This document shows, piece by piece, positions 33,333 through 43,405 of a stretch of DNA of 64,000 nucleotides (positions within the stretch are counted from its first letter, which is position 1; each line of letters begins with the position of its first letter). A program made the position numbers and the translations under genes. Origin of the DNA: Paracoccus marinus (GTDB taxonomy: Bacteria > Pseudomonadota > Alphaproteobacteria > Rhodobacterales > Rhodobacteraceae); contig NZ_VJYZ01000020.1 of the NCBI RefSeq assembly GCF_007018965.1, positions 1-64,000 on the forward strand. The letters are read 5' to 3'. The notes below the pieces were generated by a model. That model was not told the origin of the DNA. It saw only the letters and a program-made list of their open reading frames with translations, and searched no databases.

Positions 33333-35668
33333 CAGAACCGCGTGGACAGCGTCAGGTCGAACGCCTGTTCCTCGTCATAGTCCTCTTTCTGGACCGCCTT
33401 GGCGAGGTTGAAGCGCAGCGGCCCGACCGGCGTGGTCCAGAACAGCGACACGCCGACCGCCGCGCGGACGCGCATGGTGTCGTCCACTTCGACGCCGTAG
33501 GCGCCGGTCGTCTCGTCAAGGCCCCAGACCGAGCCCGCGTCGGCGAACAGCCCCGCGTCGATCCCGTATTCCTCGGGCAGCCCCAGCGGGAAGCGCGCCT
33601 CGGCGCGGGCGGCCCAGTAGAAGTTGCCCCCCAGCGCGTCCTCGTTCGGGGCGGCCAGGTCGCGCGGACCATAGCCGTTCGGCTTGAAGCCGCGGACCTT
33701 GTTGTTGCCGGTGAAGCGGTCGGTGATCCGGCTCACGTCGTCTTCCAGCATGTGAACCGCGCCGCCCTCGACCTCGGCCAGCAAGGTCACGTTGCGCCGC
33801 CACGCGGTGCTTTCGACGCCCGCGATCAGCGTGGTCGTGACCGAGTTCACGTCGCCGCCCAAGCCCGCGAAGTCCTGCGCGAGGTCCAGCTTGTAGCTGG
33901 TCAGCGGATCAAGCCCGGTGCGGCGGGTGTCATAGCTGTAGTTGTAGCCTAGGGACGACGACAGGCGCGGCCCCTGCTCGAAGTAGAGGATCGGCGACGA
34001 CCCATCCAGCTCACCCGTCTCGGGATCGACCTCGATCGGGTCCACGTCCTTCAGCTCGTCCTGTTCCAGACGGTAGCGCAGCTCGACCCGGCCGTTCTCG
34101 CTGACGGGGAACTCGATCCCGGTCAGGAACCCCGCCCCTTCGGTGTTGTAGTCCGAGTTCAGGCGGTCGGTGGTCTGGTACCAGGCCGAGAACCGCGCGC
34201 GAAGATCGCGGTCGAGGAACGCGGGTTCCACGAAGTCGAAGGCGAAGTTCTGCGAGCCATCGGTGGTGGACAGGCTCAGCCCGACCTCTTGCCCGCGGCC
34301 CAGGAAGTTGCGTTCCTGCAGCGCGACGTTCAGGCCGACGCCGGCGGACGCGCCGTAGCTTGCGCCAAACGACAGGCTGCCGGTCGGCTGCTCCTCGACG
34401 TTCACGTCCACGATCACCTCTTGCGGCGAGGTGCCGGGGCGGCTTTCGACCTGCGCGTCGGCGAAGTAGCCGAGCGCGCGGATGCGTTCGGCCGCGTTCC
34501 TGATCTCGCGCGGGTTGAAGGGGTCGCCTTCGACGGTGCGGAACTGACGCCGAATCACCTGGTCCAGCGTGGTCGTGTTGCCCTCGATGTCGATCCGCTC
34601 GACGAAGATGCGGGGGCCGCGGGTCAGCGCGAAGGTCAGGCCCAGCGACTGGTTGCGCTCGTTCTTGACGACGCGCGGCTCGATGCTGATGAAGTCGAGG
34701 CCCTGCTGGATGGCGACGGTTTCCATGCGGCGGATCGTGTTCTCGACCGCTTGCGGGCTGTAGACCTCGCCGGGGCGGACGCGGTTCTGGGCCGCGAACG
34801 GGGCGGCATCGACGCCCGGCACTTCGCTGATCGTGTCCACCTGCGCGAAGGTGTAGCGCGGCCCCTCGTAGATGTCGTAGGTGACGAAGAACGCGTCACG
34901 TTCGCGGCTGATTTCCGGGGCGACGGCGCTGACGCGGAAGTCGGCGTAGCCGCGCGAGCGGTAGAAGTCGATCAGCAGCTGCTGGTCAAGCTGCTGGCGT
35001 TCGGGGGCATAGGTATCGCGCTGGATGAAGGTCCGCAGCAGGCCCGCCTGCTTGGTCTGCAGGACGTTGCGCAGCTGGCGGTCGGAAAACGCGCGGTTGC
35101 CGGTAAAGCCGATCCGCTCGATCTCGGTCACGTCGCCTTCGCGGATCTCGAACACCAGATCGACCTGGTTCTGGCCGCGCCGGATCACGCGGGGATCGAC
35201 GCGGGCGGCCAGGCGGCCGCCGGCGGCGTAGGCGGCGGCGATCAGCTGCGCGTCCTGTTCAGTCTGCGCGGGCGACAGCACCCGGTTCGCGCGCGAACTG
35301 ACGATCTCGGCCAGGTCCTCGTCCTTGAGGCGGCGGTTCCCCTCGAAGCTGATGACGCGGATGGTCGGGTATTCGGACACGCGGATGACAAGCGTGCCGC
35401 CCTGCGGCACCAGCTCGACGGTCTCGAACAGGCCCGACTGCTGCAGGCGCTGCTGCGCCTCGTTCAGGTCACCGGCGCTCAGATCCTGGCCACGGTCGAT
35501 GCCGGCGGTGGACAGGATTGTTGCGGACTCGATCCGCTGCGATCCCTCGATCTGTACGTTGCTGAAGGTATAGGCCATCGCCGGTGCCGGCACCGCGACC
35601 AGCGCGGGCGCAAGCGCCAGCACCGAAACCAGCGCCGCCGCGCCCCTGCCGAAAGTCCGTTTGGTCAT
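33332..35668 (-). CDS. bamA: Outer membrane assembly factor BamA
   Basis: 778-aa Omp85 protein, the central barrel of the Bam machine. A signal peptide ends near PAMA (residue about 32). Five POTRA domains follow (to about residue 425), the first with FSNVQIEGSQRIESATIL, then the C-terminal 16-strand barrel with the lid-lock motif region KVRGF and the terminal DLTLSTRF, ending in Phe as BamA requires. BamE is encoded at 6.8 kb. It lies 98 bp after rseP, in a gap that contains a promoter-like sequence. Confidence 0.96.
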   Translation of the reverse strand: MTKRTFGRGAAALVSVLALAPALVAVPAPAMAYTFSNVQIEGSQRIESATILSTAGIDRGQDLSAGDLNEAQQRLQQSGLFETVELVPQGGTLVIRVSEYPTIRVISFEGNRRLKDEDLAEIVSSRANRVLSPAQTEQDAQLIAAAYAAGGRLAARVDPRVIRRGQNQVDLVFEIREGDVTEIERIGFTGNRAFSDRQLRNVLQTKQAGLLRTFIQRDTYAPERQQLDQQLLIDFYRSRGYADFRVSAVAPEISRERDAFFVTYDIYEGPRYTFAQVDTISEVPGVDAAPFAAQNRVRPGEVYSPQAVENTIRRMETVAIQQGLDFISIEPRVVKNERNQSLGLTFALTRGPRIFVERIDIEGNTTTLDQVIRRQFRTVEGDPFNPREIRNAAERIRALGYFADAQVESRPGTSPQEVIVDVNVEEQPTGSLSFGASYGASAGVGLNVALQERNFLGRGQEVGLSLSTTDGSQNFAFDFVEPAFLDRDLRARFSAWYQTTDRLNSDYNTEGAGFLTGIEFPVSENGRVELRYRLEQDELKDVDPIEVDPETGELDGSSPILYFEQGPRLSSSLGYNYSYDTRRTGLDPLTSYKLDLAQDFAGLGGDVNSVTTTLIAGVESTAWRRNVTLLAEVEGGAVHMLEDDVSRITDRFTGNNKVRGFKPNGYGPRDLAAPNEDALGGNFYWAARAEARFPLGLPEEYGIDAGLFADAGSVWGLDETTGAYGVEVDDTMRVRAAVGVSLFWTTPVGPLRFNLAKAVQKEDYDEEQAFDLTLSTRF

Positions 35669-35723
35669 GGCCGCCCCTCATGCATCCGCCGTGCGCGGGG
35701 TTCCCCCGTCGCAATTGCGGCGA

Positions 35724-35752
35724 TGGTTAATCACCGCCGCGCGCGCTGTCAA
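35724..35752 (-). promoter_or_regulatory. Putative promoter of bamA
   Basis: On the minus strand TTGACA (35752-35747) and TAACCA (35729-35724) are 17 bp apart, between rseP and bamA. The -35 is a perfect match, the -10 weak. An internal promoter here would let bamA-ompH be expressed separately from rseP. Confidence 0.4.
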
Positions 35753-35766
35753 AACAAAGCCCTCGG

Positions 35767-37095
35767 TCAGCGGCACAGAATGTCGTTGGAGAGACCGAAA
35801 ATCATCAGTGACAGCACCGCCGCCAGCCCGATCGAGGTCAGGATGCGCAGCGCGCGGGGCGACGGCGGGCGGCCGGTCACCGCCTCCCACGTGAAGAAGG
35901 CGAGATGGCCGCCGTCAAGGACCGGGACCGGCAGGATATTGAGAAACCCGATCGCCGCCGACAGGACGCCGATCCACAGCACGAAGCTGGTGAACCCGGT
36001 GGTGGCCGCCTGCCCGGTGCTTTCGGCGATCGAGATGGCCCCGCCCAGGTTGCAGCTGCCGATCTGCCCCGACAGCATCGCCCACAGCCCCGACACCGAG
36101 CCGACGATGATCGACCAGGTCTGGGCGATGCCGGTGCGCAGCGCCTCGAACGGGCCGGGCGCGCGGGTCGCGGGGGTGAAGTAGCCGCTGTCACCCGTGA
36201 CGCCGATCAGCCATCGCTTCTCGTAGCCGTCGGCGGTGGGCAGGTCCTGCCGCTTGGGCACAAGGGTATAATCGGCCTCGCCCGCGCCGGGCCGCCAGAC
36301 GCGCAGAAGGATCGCGCCGCCGTTCGCCGCCTCGACCCGCTGGCGCAGTTCGTCGAAGCGGAAGACGGGCGTGCCGTCGATGGCCCGGATCACGTCGCCG
36401 GGCCGAAGCCCCGCGCCGGATGCGGCGCTGCGCGGGGCCACGCCCGCGATCAGGGGCGGCGCGGGATGGGGGCCGCGGACCGTGACCTCGGCCCCGTCGC
36501 GGCGCACTGTCCAGTCGAAGGCCGCCGCCGCGGGCAGGTCGCGCCCGGCGCTGAACAGCGCGGGCCAGTCGGGGACGGGGCGGCCGTCGATCGACAGGAT
36601 CTCGTCGCCCGGCCGCAATTCGTTGACGATGCCGGGCGGGGTCGGTGCGACCTCGCCCACCTGAACGCGGTCGACGGCCACGCCCTGAATTGCGATCACG
36701 GCCGCGAAGATCACGGTCGACAGGATGAAGTTCGCAAGCGGCCCCGCCGCGACGGTGGCGAAGCGCCCCCACAGCGGCGCGCCTTCGAGGGTCTGGCGCC
36801 GCAGGGCGGGATCGACGGGGCGTCCGGGACCCGCGCTTGCGGCGTCCGCATCGCCCAGGAACCGGACGTAGCCCCCCAGCGGGATCGCGGCCACCTGCCA
36901 CAGCGTTCCGCGCCGGTCGCGCCGCGACCAGAGCCGCGGGCCGAAGCCCAGCGAGAACACCTCGGCCCGGATCCCCGACCAGCGGCCGACGATATAGTGG
37001 CCGTATTCGTGGACACCGACGATGATCGACAGGGCCACGACGAAGGCGACGATGGTCCAGGCAACGCCGCCCAGCTGGCTGATGATGTCGATCAT
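35767..37095 (-). CDS. rseP: RIP site-2 protease RseP
   Basis: 442-aa inner-membrane zinc protease of the S2P family, which cuts membrane-embedded substrates such as anti-sigma factors and leftover signal peptides. The zinc motif HEYGH is at residues 29-33 and the third ligand Asp in PVLDGGHLAFF near residue 390. Two PDZ domains lie between (residues about 125-290). ATG 37095 matches the conserved N terminus just before the first helix. The anti-sigma substrate (RseA-like) is not in the window. Confidence 0.94.
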   Translation of the reverse strand: MIDIISQLGGVAWTIVAFVVALSIIVGVHEYGHYIVGRWSGIRAEVFSLGFGPRLWSRRDRRGTLWQVAAIPLGGYVRFLGDADAASAGPGRPVDPALRRQTLEGAPLWGRFATVAAGPLANFILSTVIFAAVIAIQGVAVDRVQVGEVAPTPPGIVNELRPGDEILSIDGRPVPDWPALFSAGRDLPAAAAFDWTVRRDGAEVTVRGPHPAPPLIAGVAPRSAASGAGLRPGDVIRAIDGTPVFRFDELRQRVEAANGGAILLRVWRPGAGEADYTLVPKRQDLPTADGYEKRWLIGVTGDSGYFTPATRAPGPFEALRTGIAQTWSIIVGSVSGLWAMLSGQIGSCNLGGAISIAESTGQAATTGFTSFVLWIGVLSAAIGFLNILPVPVLDGGHLAFFTWEAVTGRPPSPRALRILTSIGLAAVLSLMIFGLSNDILCR

Positions 37096-37132
37096 TGTCG
37101 TGCCTTTCCGGGCCGTCGCCTGAAATTCGCCG

Positions 37133-38308
37133 TCAGCCCCTGCGGGCGGCCCAGTCGCCCGCGTCGCGGCGCGCGGCCCGGTCCCAGGCCAGCACGGCGT
37201 CCAGATCGCCGGGACTGTCGCCGAAATGGGGACGCCCGGCGGCGATGTCCAGCGCATGCTCGACCGCCGGGGCCATGTCGGCAAAGCCGATCCGCCCGGC
37301 CATGAAGTCGTCGAGCGCCTGTTCCTTGGCCGCGTTCAGCACCGCGCCCGCCGCGCCGCCCTGCGCGATCACCTCGCGCGCAAGCCGCAGCGCGGGCCAG
37401 CGCACCTCGTCCGGGGCGCGGAAGGTCAGCTGCCCCAGCGCGGCAAGGTCCAGCGCCGCGACCGGCAGCGCAGCGCGATCGGGCCAGTGCAGCGCGTGGC
37501 CGATCGCGTGGCGCATGTCGGGCGGACCCATATGGGCGAGCGTTGCCCCGTCGCAGTACGTGACCATGGCGTGGACGATGGATTCGGGATGCACGAGGAC
37601 CCGGATGCGGTCGCTGGAGAGCCCGAAGAACTCGTGCGCTTCAATGACTTCCAGCGCCTTGTTGAACATGCTTGCGCTGTCGATGGTGATCCGCTGGCCC
37701 ATCGACCAGTTCGGGTGGCACGACGCCTCGGCCACCGTCGCGCTCGCCAGCCGTTCCAGCGGCCAGTCGCGGAACGCCCCGCCCGACGCGGTGATCGTCA
37801 CACGCTCGACGCCGTCGAGCTTGCCGCATCCAAGACATTGAAAGACGGCGGAATGTTCGGAATCGACCGGCAGGATCGCGGACCCGCTGGCGCGCGCCTT
37901 GCCCATCAGCAGCGGCCCGGCGGCGACCAAGCTTTCCTTGTTCGCCAGCGCCAGTGTGCCGCCCCGTTCCACCACCCGCAGCCCCGGCATCAGGCCCGCC
38001 GTGCCCACGATCGCGGACAGCGACCAGTCCGACGGCATCCGCGCCGCCTCGTCGATCGCGACCTCGCCCGCCGCCGCCCTTGTGCCCGACCCCGCCAGCG
38101 CGTCCCGCAAGCCGCCCAGCAGGCTTTCGTCGGCGATGACGGCGACCTCGGCCCGCAGCGCGCGCGCCATCTCGGCCAGCCGCGCGACGTTGCGGCCGCC
38201 GGTCAGGGCGATGGTGCGGTAGGCGTCGGGGCCGCCCGCCCGCATCAGCAGGTCGAACGCGCTTTCGCCGACCGATCCGGTCGCGCCGAAGATCGACAGG
38301 GTTTTCAT
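37133..38308 (-). CDS. dxr: 1-deoxy-D-xylulose 5-phosphate reductoisomerase
   Basis: 391-aa NADPH enzyme of the MEP isoprenoid pathway, which feeds UppS with isoprenyl units. The NADPH motif FGATGSVGESAFDLL is at residues 8-22; the metal/substrate region has LPVDSEHSAVFQCL, and SGGAFRDWP marks the flexible loop. Its position between cdsA and rseP is conserved in alphaproteobacteria. The start lies just past the cdsA stop, one base apart. Confidence 0.96.
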   Translation of the reverse strand: MKTLSIFGATGSVGESAFDLLMRAGGPDAYRTIALTGGRNVARLAEMARALRAEVAVIADESLLGGLRDALAGSGTRAAAGEVAIDEAARMPSDWSLSAIVGTAGLMPGLRVVERGGTLALANKESLVAAGPLLMGKARASGSAILPVDSEHSAVFQCLGCGKLDGVERVTITASGGAFRDWPLERLASATVAEASCHPNWSMGQRITIDSASMFNKALEVIEAHEFFGLSSDRIRVLVHPESIVHAMVTYCDGATLAHMGPPDMRHAIGHALHWPDRAALPVAALDLAALGQLTFRAPDEVRWPALRLAREVIAQGGAAGAVLNAAKEQALDDFMAGRIGFADMAPAVEHALDIAAGRPHFGDSPGDLDAVLAWDRAARRDAGDWAARRG

Positions 38309-38309
38309 G

Positions 38310-39146
38310 TCAGCTCCCCAGCCGCGGGATCAGCGGCGCAAAGACAAGCGCGACGAGGAACGCGGCCGTCAGCGCGTCGAAGCGGTCCATGACGCCGCCG
38401 TGGCCCGGGATCAGGTCCGAGCTGTCCTTGATGCCCGTGCGCCGCTTCAGCGCGCTTTCGGCGATGTCGCCCATCTGCCCGGCAAAGGCCAGCAGCGGCG
38501 CCACCGGCAGCATCCACCAGCTGCCATAGCCCGCCGCGATGAACAGGACCGCCAGCACCACCGCGCCGATCCAGCCGGCGAGCGTCCCACTCCACGTCTT
38601 GTTGGGGCTGATGGCGGGCCAGAACTTCGGCCCGCCAAGCGCCTTGCCCACGAAATAGCCCAGCACGTCCGACTGCACGGCGGTCACGGCGATCCACAGC
38701 GCGACCGCCAGCCCTGCATCCTCGCGCACCTGCAGAAGCGACAGGCAGGCGAGGAAGAACGACAGCGCGAACGCCACGAACTTGCCGCGATGCGCGGGAT
38801 TGGTGCCGCGCCAGCCGATGACGACCGGAACGGCGACCAGCAGGACGGCGTATTCGAACGGATAGAACGACACGAACAGGAAGATCAGCGCCGACATCAG
38901 CGCCAGCAGCCTCGAGCGGCGCGAGGCGGGGCTGGAATAGCGCTGCGACGCGGTGATCCGGGTCAGTTCCCACATCAGCCCGGCGATCAGGACGGCCGCG
39001 CCCACGTGCAGCGGCAGGTGCCCCACGACCAGCACGACGACGCCCACGACGGCGACCATCAGCCCCGAACCGAAGCGCTGGGTCAGGTCCGCCCACCGTC
39101 CCGCCACCCGTCCCTGCGCTGGCGGGGGCCGAAGGCTCCGCCTCAT
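38310..39146 (-). CDS. cdsA: Phosphatidate cytidylyltransferase
   Basis: 278-aa integral membrane enzyme making CDP-diacylglycerol from phosphatidate and CTP. After a basic N terminus there are about eight hydrophobic segments; the family signature in the last third combines ISPNKTWSGTLAGWIGA and IKDSSDLIPGHGGVMDRFD with its conserved Asp residues. ATG 39146 overlaps the uppS stop (ATGA), so the two are coupled. Confidence 0.95.
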   Translation of the reverse strand: MRRSLRPPPAQGRVAGRWADLTQRFGSGLMVAVVGVVVLVVGHLPLHVGAAVLIAGLMWELTRITASQRYSSPASRRSRLLALMSALIFLFVSFYPFEYAVLLVAVPVVIGWRGTNPAHRGKFVAFALSFFLACLSLLQVREDAGLAVALWIAVTAVQSDVLGYFVGKALGGPKFWPAISPNKTWSGTLAGWIGAVVLAVLFIAAGYGSWWMLPVAPLLAFAGQMGDIAESALKRRTGIKDSSDLIPGHGGVMDRFDALTAAFLVALVFAPLIPRLGS

Positions 39147-39886
39147 GCGGCGCCGAAGCGGCGGTCGCGCATGCCGAAGCGGTCGAGGATCGCGCCAAGG
39201 TGGTCGGGGGTGAAGTCCGGCCACAGCGTCGGCGTGAATTCGTACTCGGCATAGGCGGACTGGAACGGCAGGAAGTTCGAGATCCGCGTCTCGCCCGAGG
39301 TGCGGATCACCAGGTCCGGGTCGGGGTGGCCTGCGGTGTCGAGGCAGGCGGCCAGATCGGCCTCGGTCGGGGCCGCGATCTCGCCCGCGGCGATCTTTGC
39401 GGCAAGGCGGCCGGTTGCGCGCGCAAGCTCGGCCCGGCCGCCATAGTTGATGGCGACGGTCAGGTTCAGGCGCGAGTTGCCGGCGGTCTGGACCTCGATC
39501 GTGTCCATGAGATTGCGCAGCTTCTTGTCCAGCGGTCCGCGGTCTCCGATGAAGCGCATCCGCACCCCCTCGGCCGCCATCACGTCCGCCTCGCGCTTGA
39601 TGTAGCGCGCGAAGATGCCCATCAGGCCCAGCACCTCGGCCGTCGAACGCTTCCAGTTCTCGGTCGAGAATGCGTAGATCGTCAGCCAGTTGACGCCCAT
39701 GTCGGGGCAGGCGTGGACGACCTGCTTGACCCGCTCGGCGCCCTTGCGGTGCCCGACGAGGCGGGGCCAGCCGCGCTCGGTCGCCCAGCGGCCGTTTCCG
39801 TCCATGATGATGGCGACGTGGCGCGGGCGCGGAACCCCGGCCGTGCCCGCGGGATCTGCGGTCAGTTCGGATGCGGGAACGGCCAT
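39143..39886 (-). CDS. uppS: Undecaprenyl diphosphate synthase
   Basis: 247-aa cis-prenyltransferase that builds the C55 lipid carrier for peptidoglycan and O-antigen. The catalytic Asp29 is in VAIIMDGNGRWA; other motifs are TIYAFSTENW, VAINYGGRAEL and DLVIRTSGETRISNFLP. ATG 39886 lies four bases after the frr stop. It starts the uppS-cdsA-dxr-rseP series. Confidence 0.96.
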   Translation of the reverse strand: MAVPASELTADPAGTAGVPRPRHVAIIMDGNGRWATERGWPRLVGHRKGAERVKQVVHACPDMGVNWLTIYAFSTENWKRSTAEVLGLMGIFARYIKREADVMAAEGVRMRFIGDRGPLDKKLRNLMDTIEVQTAGNSRLNLTVAINYGGRAELARATGRLAAKIAAGEIAAPTEADLAACLDTAGHPDPDLVIRTSGETRISNFLPFQSAYAEYEFTPTLWPDFTPDHLGAILDRFGMRDRRFGAA

Positions 39887-39890
39887 CGTC

Positions 39891-40454
39891 CTAGACCTGC
39901 ATGATTTCGGCTTGCTTGGATTCAAGCGCCTTGTCTACCTCGGCGATCATCTTGTCGGTCAGGTCCTGCACGGCGGTTTCCCAGAACTTCTGGTCGTCCT
40001 CGGCCATGCCCGAAGACTTCGCCTTCTTGATCTGGTCCATGCCGTCGCGGCGGACGTTGCGGATGGCGACGCGCGCGCTTTCCGAATACTGGGCGGCGAC
40101 CTTGGTCAGCTCGCGCCGGCGTTCCTCGTTCAGTTCCGGGATCGGCAGCATGATGATGGTGCCGTTCAGCTGCGGGTTGATGCCGAGGCCGCTTTCGCGG
40201 ATCGCCTTTTCGACCTTGCCGACCAGCGCCTTGTCCCAGACGTTGATCGTGACCATCCGCGGCTCGGGGACGTTGACGGTGCCGACCTGGTTGATCGGCG
40301 TGGGCGAGCCGTAGGCGTCCACCATCACCGGATCGATCATCGAGGCCGAGGCGCGGCCGGTGCGCAGCGACTGGAACTCGTGCCGCAGGCTGTCCATCGC
40401 GCCCTTCATGCGACGTTCAAGATCGTCGGTGTCGATTTCGATGTCGTCCGCCAT
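39891..40454 (-). CDS. frr: Ribosome recycling factor
   Basis: 187-aa Frr, which with EF-G splits the post-termination ribosome. It has the family pattern: [20 protein letters not shown] (residues about 28-47), [16 protein letters not shown] and the C-terminal long helices of domain I. ATG 40454 is preferred over the GTG one codon earlier. It is 72 bp downstream of pyrH on the same strand. Confidence 0.97.
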   Translation of the reverse strand: MADDIEIDTDDLERRMKGAMDSLRHEFQSLRTGRASASMIDPVMVDAYGSPTPINQVGTVNVPEPRMVTINVWDKALVGKVEKAIRESGLGINPQLNGTIIMLPIPELNEERRRELTKVAAQYSESARVAIRNVRRDGMDQIKKAKSSGMAEDDQKFWETAVQDLTDKMIAEVDKALESKQAEIMQV

Positions 40455-40526
40455 CACTGCTGCCTTCTGCCCGTCTTTCGCGTGTTCCAGCGCTAATAGC
40501 CAAAGCCCCGCGCCAGTGCAAAGGAT

Positions 40527-41318
40527 TCAGCCATGCACCCGCGTATAAGTGCCCGTGCCGTCCAGGATCGACCGGAACCCGCCCGGCTCGTCCAGCGAGA
40601 AGACGATGATCGGCAGGTCGTTGTCGCGGGCAAGCGCAATGGCCGATGCGTCCATAACGCCCAGGTGCTTTTGCAGCACCTCGTCGTAGGTCACGGTGTC
40701 GTAGCGGGTGGCGTCGGCGTGCTTGACCGGGTCGCGGTCATAGACGCCGTCCACCTTGGTCCCCTTGAAGATCGCCTCGCAGTTCATTTCGGATGCGCGC
40801 AGCGTCGCGGCAGTGTCGGTCGTGAAATACGGGTTGCCGGTGCCGGCCGCGAAGATGCAGATGCGCTTCTTTTCCAGGTGCCGCACGGCGCGGCGGCGGA
40901 TATAGGGCTCGGCCACCTCGTCCATGCGGATCGCGCTGATGACCCGCGTGTGGATGTTCTTGGCCTCGAGCGCGGCCTGCATGGCAAGCGCGTTCATGAC
41001 GGTCGCGAGCATCCCCATGTAGTCGGCGGTCGTACGTTCCATCCCCTGCGCGGACCCCTGCAGGCCGCGGAAGATGTTGCCGCCGCCGATCACCATGCAG
41101 ATCTCGACCCCGGTGCGGTGGACCGCTTCGACCTCGTCGGCGATGCGCGCGACGGTCGGCGGGTGCAGGCCGAAGCCCTGATCGCCCATCAGCGCCTCGC
41201 CCGAGATCTTCAGCAGCACGCGATTGTAGCCGCTGCGCGCAGGGCCGGGCTGGCCCGACTGGCCGGACCGGGTGGAGGCAAGGCCGTCATCGGGGGTTGT
41301 CGCTGTCGCTTCGGTCAT
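40527..41318 (-). CDS. pyrH: UMP kinase
   Basis: 263-aa UMP kinase of the amino-acid-kinase fold. Motifs are [41 protein letters not shown] and the C-terminal GTGTYTRV. About 28 extra low-complexity residues precede the fold. It heads the minus-strand cell-envelope run. The rpsB-tsf pair that precedes pyrH in many bacteria is not here; instead miaA is divergent, with 80 bp between. Confidence 0.96.
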   Translation of the reverse strand: MTEATATTPDDGLASTRSGQSGQPGPARSGYNRVLLKISGEALMGDQGFGLHPPTVARIADEVEAVHRTGVEICMVIGGGNIFRGLQGSAQGMERTTADYMGMLATVMNALAMQAALEAKNIHTRVISAIRMDEVAEPYIRRRAVRHLEKKRICIFAAGTGNPYFTTDTAATLRASEMNCEAIFKGTKVDGVYDRDPVKHADATRYDTVTYDEVLQKHLGVMDASAIALARDNDLPIIVFSLDEPGGFRSILDGTGTYTRVHG

Positions 41319-41398
41319 CTGGTCCCCGCATTCGTGCCGGCTGTTTCGCTGCCGGGGAAAATGTCCCAAATGGGCTGCATGTTCAACCGGAAGCTCCG

Positions 41399-42325
41399 AT
41401 GTCCGCAGTCCAGGTCCCCGCCAGCCCGCACCCGATCCGGCTTTCCGGCGACCTGCCGCCGATCGACCCCGCGCGGCATGTGGTGATCGCGGGGCCGACC
41501 GCATCGGGAAAGTCGGCGCTGGCGCTGGCCATCGCGCAGGCGCAGGGCGGCGTCGTGGTCAACGCCGACGCGCTGCAGGTCTGGTCGTGCTGGCGCGTCC
41601 TGACCGCGCGCCCGGACGCGGACGATGAGGCGGCGGCGCCGCACGCGCTTTACGGCCACGTCGCGCCGGGGCGCAGCTATTCGGTCGGCGACTGGCTGGC
41701 CGAGGTGGCGGCGCTTCTGAGCGGGGGCGAGCGGCTGATCGTGGCGGGCGGGACCGGGCTTTACCTGTCCAGCCTGACGCGCGGGCTTGCGGTCATCCCG
41801 CCGGTCGGCCCCGACGTCCGCGCCCGCGCCGACGCATGGATGGCGCAAGGCGGGCTGGAAGCGATGGCCCGCGCGCTCGACCCCCGCACCCGCGACGGGC
41901 TTGACCTGCAGAACCCCGCCCGCGTCCAGCGCGCGTGGGAGGTGCTGGAGGCGACGGGACGCGGCCTTGCCGAATGGCAGGCCGACACCCCCGCCCCGCT
42001 GATCGCACCCGGCGACGCGACCCGGCTGGTGCTGAACGCCGACCGCGACGCGCTGGCGGACCGGATCGCGCGGCGGTTCGACGCCATGCTCGCGCAAGGC
42101 GCGCTGGACGAGGTCGCGGCGATGCTGCCGCACTGGCGGGAAGGCGCGCAGTGGACCCACGCGATCGGCGCGCCGGAACTTGCGGCGCATCTGTCCGGCG
42201 GGTCGAGCCTAGACGCGGCGCGCGAGCAGGCGGTGATCGCCACGCGCCAATACGCGAAGTCGCAGCGGATCTGGTTCAGGAACCGGATGCGGGACTGGGA
42301 TCACGTCGCCGTCCGGTTGAAATGA
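41399..42325 (+). CDS. miaA: tRNA dimethylallyltransferase
   Basis: 308-aa MiaA, which adds a dimethylallyl group to A37 of tRNAs that read codons beginning with U. The P-loop GPTASGKSA is at 32-40; [11 protein letters not shown] (the DSxQxY-like motif, here DALQVW) and VAGGTGLYL follow, and the C-terminal [14 protein letters not shown] binds tRNA. Its dimethylallyl donor comes from the MEP pathway to which dxr belongs. The DSMQVY-type motif is altered (A for S, W for Y), as in other Rhodobacterales. Confidence 0.93.
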   Translation: MSAVQVPASPHPIRLSGDLPPIDPARHVVIAGPTASGKSALALAIAQAQGGVVVNADALQVWSCWRVLTARPDADDEAAAPHALYGHVAPGRSYSVGDWLAEVAALLSGGERLIVAGGTGLYLSSLTRGLAVIPPVGPDVRARADAWMAQGGLEAMARALDPRTRDGLDLQNPARVQRAWEVLEATGRGLAEWQADTPAPLIAPGDATRLVLNADRDALADRIARRFDAMLAQGALDEVAAMLPHWREGAQWTHAIGAPELAAHLSGGSSLDAAREQAVIATRQYAKSQRIWFRNRMRDWDHVAVRLK

Positions 42326-42404
42326 CTGGCGGAATTACTGGAACGTTCACGCGTCGTTAACGTTTGTTGATCACAGTCGCTTTCGCGCTGAACGACAGGA
42401 CCCG

Positions 42405-43397
42405 ATGCTGAACCCCGACCCGCATCTTCTCGACGAGAACCGGCTGCCGTGCCCGGTGCCCGGTAGGGTGGACGACGGTTCGGCGTCGGCCCAATCCGTG
42501 TTTCCGGCCCCTAGCCTTCCCGCGATCCCCGACCGTGCCGCGCAACCGCCCGCGGTCGCCTATTCCGGCTTGACGGCCCATGTCCTCGACGGGTTGCGGG
42601 TGGTTCCGCTCGCAAGCTTCTGGTGGGGCGGCACCGGTGTCACACGGCGGCCGCGGGTCCGCAGCGACCACGTCCTGATGCTGGTCGATCAGGGCGGCGT
42701 GCGGATCGACCTGCCGCGTTCGGGCCAGTCCTGCGGTGCGGGGCAGCTGGTGTTCGTGCCGGCGGGCAGCGCGTTCGCGGTGCAGCCTGCGGCCGACGCG
42801 CAGGGCGCCGTCCTGCGGATCCCGTCGGCCCTGACGCGCGACCTGACCCCCGCGCTGCCCACGCAGCTGCTGGCCGGCCACTTCTCGGCCGATCTGCGGG
42901 CCGAACTCGGCGCGCATCTGTCCGCGATCCAGCGCGACGGCGGGCTGCCGGTCGCGAGCGCCCGGCAGGCGGCCGACGCGCGGCTGCGCCTGCTGTCGAT
43001 CCTGCTGCAGCGGGGCGATCTTTTCAGCCAGCCGCAGGATACGCGCACCAGCGTCACGCCGCTGCAGAACGGGTCCAAGCGGATCATGCGCGACTTCATC
43101 GACCTTGCCGGGCGCGAGCTTGGCCGTGGCCGGACGCTGTCGGACCTGGCCCAGGCGATCGGCGTGAACCGCGTCGATCTTGACGCGGCCTGCCAGGCGC
43201 AGCGCGGGCAAACCGCGCTCGAGATGCTGTACGACCTGCGGTTCGAGGGGGCGATGGCGCTGCTGCGGGGCACCCATGACAGTCTGGGCAGCATCGCCAC
43301 GCGCATGGGATATACCGGCGTCGCGCATCTCAACCGCGCCTTCGTGGCCGCGACCGGCCGCCCGGCCGAAAGCTTCCGCGCGCCGGGCCGGGCCTGA
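42405..43397 (+). CDS. AraC-type transcriptional regulator
   Basis: 330-aa regulator with a C-terminal double helix-turn-helix of the AraC/XylS class (residues about 235-325): first HTH TLSDLAQAIGVNRVDLDAAC, second DSLGSIATRMGYTGVAHLNR with the closing AAxGRPAESFR. The middle has a cupin-like sensing domain (residues about 60-165). The first 50 residues are Pro-rich. No recognised target or ligand. It converges with rlmE eight bases away and follows miaA after 79 bp, so it has its own promoter region or is read from miaA. Confidence 0.82.
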   Translation: MLNPDPHLLDENRLPCPVPGRVDDGSASAQSVFPAPSLPAIPDRAAQPPAVAYSGLTAHVLDGLRVVPLASFWWGGTGVTRRPRVRSDHVLMLVDQGGVRIDLPRSGQSCGAGQLVFVPAGSAFAVQPAADAQGAVLRIPSALTRDLTPALPTQLLAGHFSADLRAELGAHLSAIQRDGGLPVASARQAADARLRLLSILLQRGDLFSQPQDTRTSVTPLQNGSKRIMRDFIDLAGRELGRGRTLSDLAQAIGVNRVDLDAACQAQRGQTALEMLYDLRFEGAMALLRGTHDSLGSIATRMGYTGVAHLNRAFVAATGRPAESFRAPGRA

Positions 43398-43405
43398 GGG
43401 CCGCG